Shown: positions 62,957 to 64,000 of the stretch, piece after piece
Layout of the letters: every line of letters starts with the position of its first letter
Numbering within the stretch: the first letter of the stretch is position 1
NCBI GenBank assembly: GCA_024195585.1
Contig: SWBL01000003.1
Location: 1 to 64,000 of the forward strand
Source: Aureobasidium sp. EXF-3400
Taxonomy: Eukaryota > Ascomycota > Dothideomycetes > Dothideales > Saccotheciaceae
Length of the DNA stretch: 64,000 nucleotides
Direction: 5' to 3'
The notes under the pieces: model-generated
The model's database searches: none
Seen by the model: the letters and a program-made list of their open reading frames with translations, nothing else
What the model was told of the DNA's origin: nothing
Translations under genes and position numbers: made by a program

Positions 62957-64000
62957 ATGAAAAACAATGCAGCCTCAGCTGCAAGAATAACGCGAGCAGC
63001 CGCAAAGAAACGTATAGTCGGTGCTTATATGTTCACCAGGGAATCTCTCTCTTGTCAAAGGAATCAATCGTTGTTCCACACTACCATAATTCTACAGATC
63101 ACAGTCAGCCATATGTTTCGTAACCTTCCCGCCGTGCTTTTGACCTCTTTTATGGTCGCCACGTTTTTTATCCTACACGCAGTGGAGATTACCATACCAG
63201 CTTGGCTATCACTCCGACAAACTCAACAAGTCATAAATCTTCTGGTCTCAATCTTGAGTATCATTATAGCTTGGATCTTGACCCAGAGGCGCAGGTACGT
63301 CAAATCTCGAAGTATACGATGCACATCTTTGTAATTCAGGCTGCATAGCAAGCAAAACCAGTCTGAGACAGCTCAGTGTCTTCAACAGGGTCGACTTAGT
63401 CCACGCGAGCTGAAAAGACGATGGAAGATTGCCTCTGGTACAATCTGGATGAGACCCACATCACTTTTTTACTTCACAGCCATTGCGATTTCGGTAGTTC
63501 CCCTTTTGTTTGGAACCCTATCTGTTGCAGATGAGGTCCTCCGTCAATCCCAGCTGCTTTCGAATACATCAGGCACTTTACTCTACAACCTCGTAACCAC
63601 CACACTTGGTTCCGATGTGCGCGGTCCCGATGGATGCGAACAGTCGATTGCGAATCCAGACTGTACATACGACCTTTCTCTAGGCCCAGCTAGCAGTATG
63701 CTCGTCGCTCAGTCAAACTACAACATTGCAGGCTTCACATTCAGTAACTCTAGCAGGACGCGCGGTATATCTCATGATCTACTTGCGGAGTTCTTATCGA
63801 ACACGTCCTCCTCGAGATTTGCTACGGAAGCGGCACACTATTGCGTACCTATACTGGGCGATCAAATGATCTCATGCGTTGAGGACAAAAGTGACACTCG
63901 AGTCAAGTACGATTTCCAGGAAACTGTCAACGGTATGGCTGTGTACACAGTGACAGTCAACCCTCGGTCGCTCTACAACGACACTCGAGTAAGAGTGGAT
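62957..64000 (+). CDS. Fungal membrane protein with large ectodomain, N-terminal part (gene runs off right edge)
   Basis: Exon 1 62957-63294, intron 63295-63339 (GTACGT...TTCAG), exon 2 63340 to the window edge without a stop. About 330 residues are visible. Two or three hydrophobic segments lie in the first ~110 residues (LLTSFMVATFFILHAVEIT, NLLVSILSIIIAWILTQ). Another follows after the splice (SLFYFTAIAISVVPLLFGTL). A Cys-containing, N-glycosylation-rich region then begins (SNTSG, NSSRTRG, SNTSSSR, YNDTRV). Such proteins, with N-terminal helices and a long extracellular region, are common in Pezizomycotina and mostly uncharacterised. An extra intron within exon 1 is possible. Confidence 0.7.

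Overview
The window looks like chromosomal DNA of a filamentous ascomycete (Pezizomycotina; Dothideomycetes is possible, but that is a guess). The reasons are short 46-61 nt introns with GT..AG ends and CTRAY-like branch sites, fungal-type genes (NADH-glutamate synthase, a Chz1 histone chaperone, a Mcl1/SepB/Ctf4 replication factor, Osh3) and C/T-rich promoters. Gene models were built by hand from splice signals and reading frames. No database search was possible.

Layout. (1) 1-18.6 kb is ordinary gene-dense DNA: 5' end of glutamate synthase (-), CHZ1 (-), MCL1 (+), a WD40 protein (-), an APC-superfamily permease (+), a nitrilase (+), an unrecognised 468-aa protein (-) and a membrane-anchored class-3 aldehyde dehydrogenase (+). 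(2) 18.6-26.5 kb is a first accessory island: three intact genes and one broken member of an unrecognised protein family, each with a related ~42-bp minisatellite just 3' of the coding region, plus copies of a foldback (MITE-like) element. (3) 26.8-32.4 kb is a single giant secreted Ser-rich protein gene with apple/PAN-like cysteine modules. (4) 34.2-46.9 kb is again ordinary: a membrane-anchored M24 peptidase (-), two MFS transporters (+; one with an apparent 1-nt frameshift) and an Osh3-type oxysterol-binding protein (+). It is interrupted at 38.1-39.3 kb by a fifth, isolated member of the minisatellite-linked family. (5) 47.7-62 kb is a second, larger accessory island. It holds small, mostly broken genes in which exons are duplicated in tandem, often with one copy frameshifted or stopped. 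It carries relics of Zn2Cys6 zinc clusters, SR-rich, coiled-coil and small membrane segments, and one convincing intact two-exon gene at 53.7-54.6 kb. (6) 62.96 kb to the end is the start of a multi-pass or ectodomain membrane protein gene.

The two islands may be related. A ~45-residue predicted helical hairpin in the first-island proteins resembles the N-terminal part of the intact 53.7-kb protein, and both islands contain SR-rich proteins and in-frame TAG codons where a Gln codon would fit. I propose a fast-diverging, lineage-specific multigene family that expands by tandem duplication and decays by C-to-T stop mutations. In the first island its members share a 3' minisatellite and, in two of them, a C-terminal UIM-like motif. 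The function is unknown.
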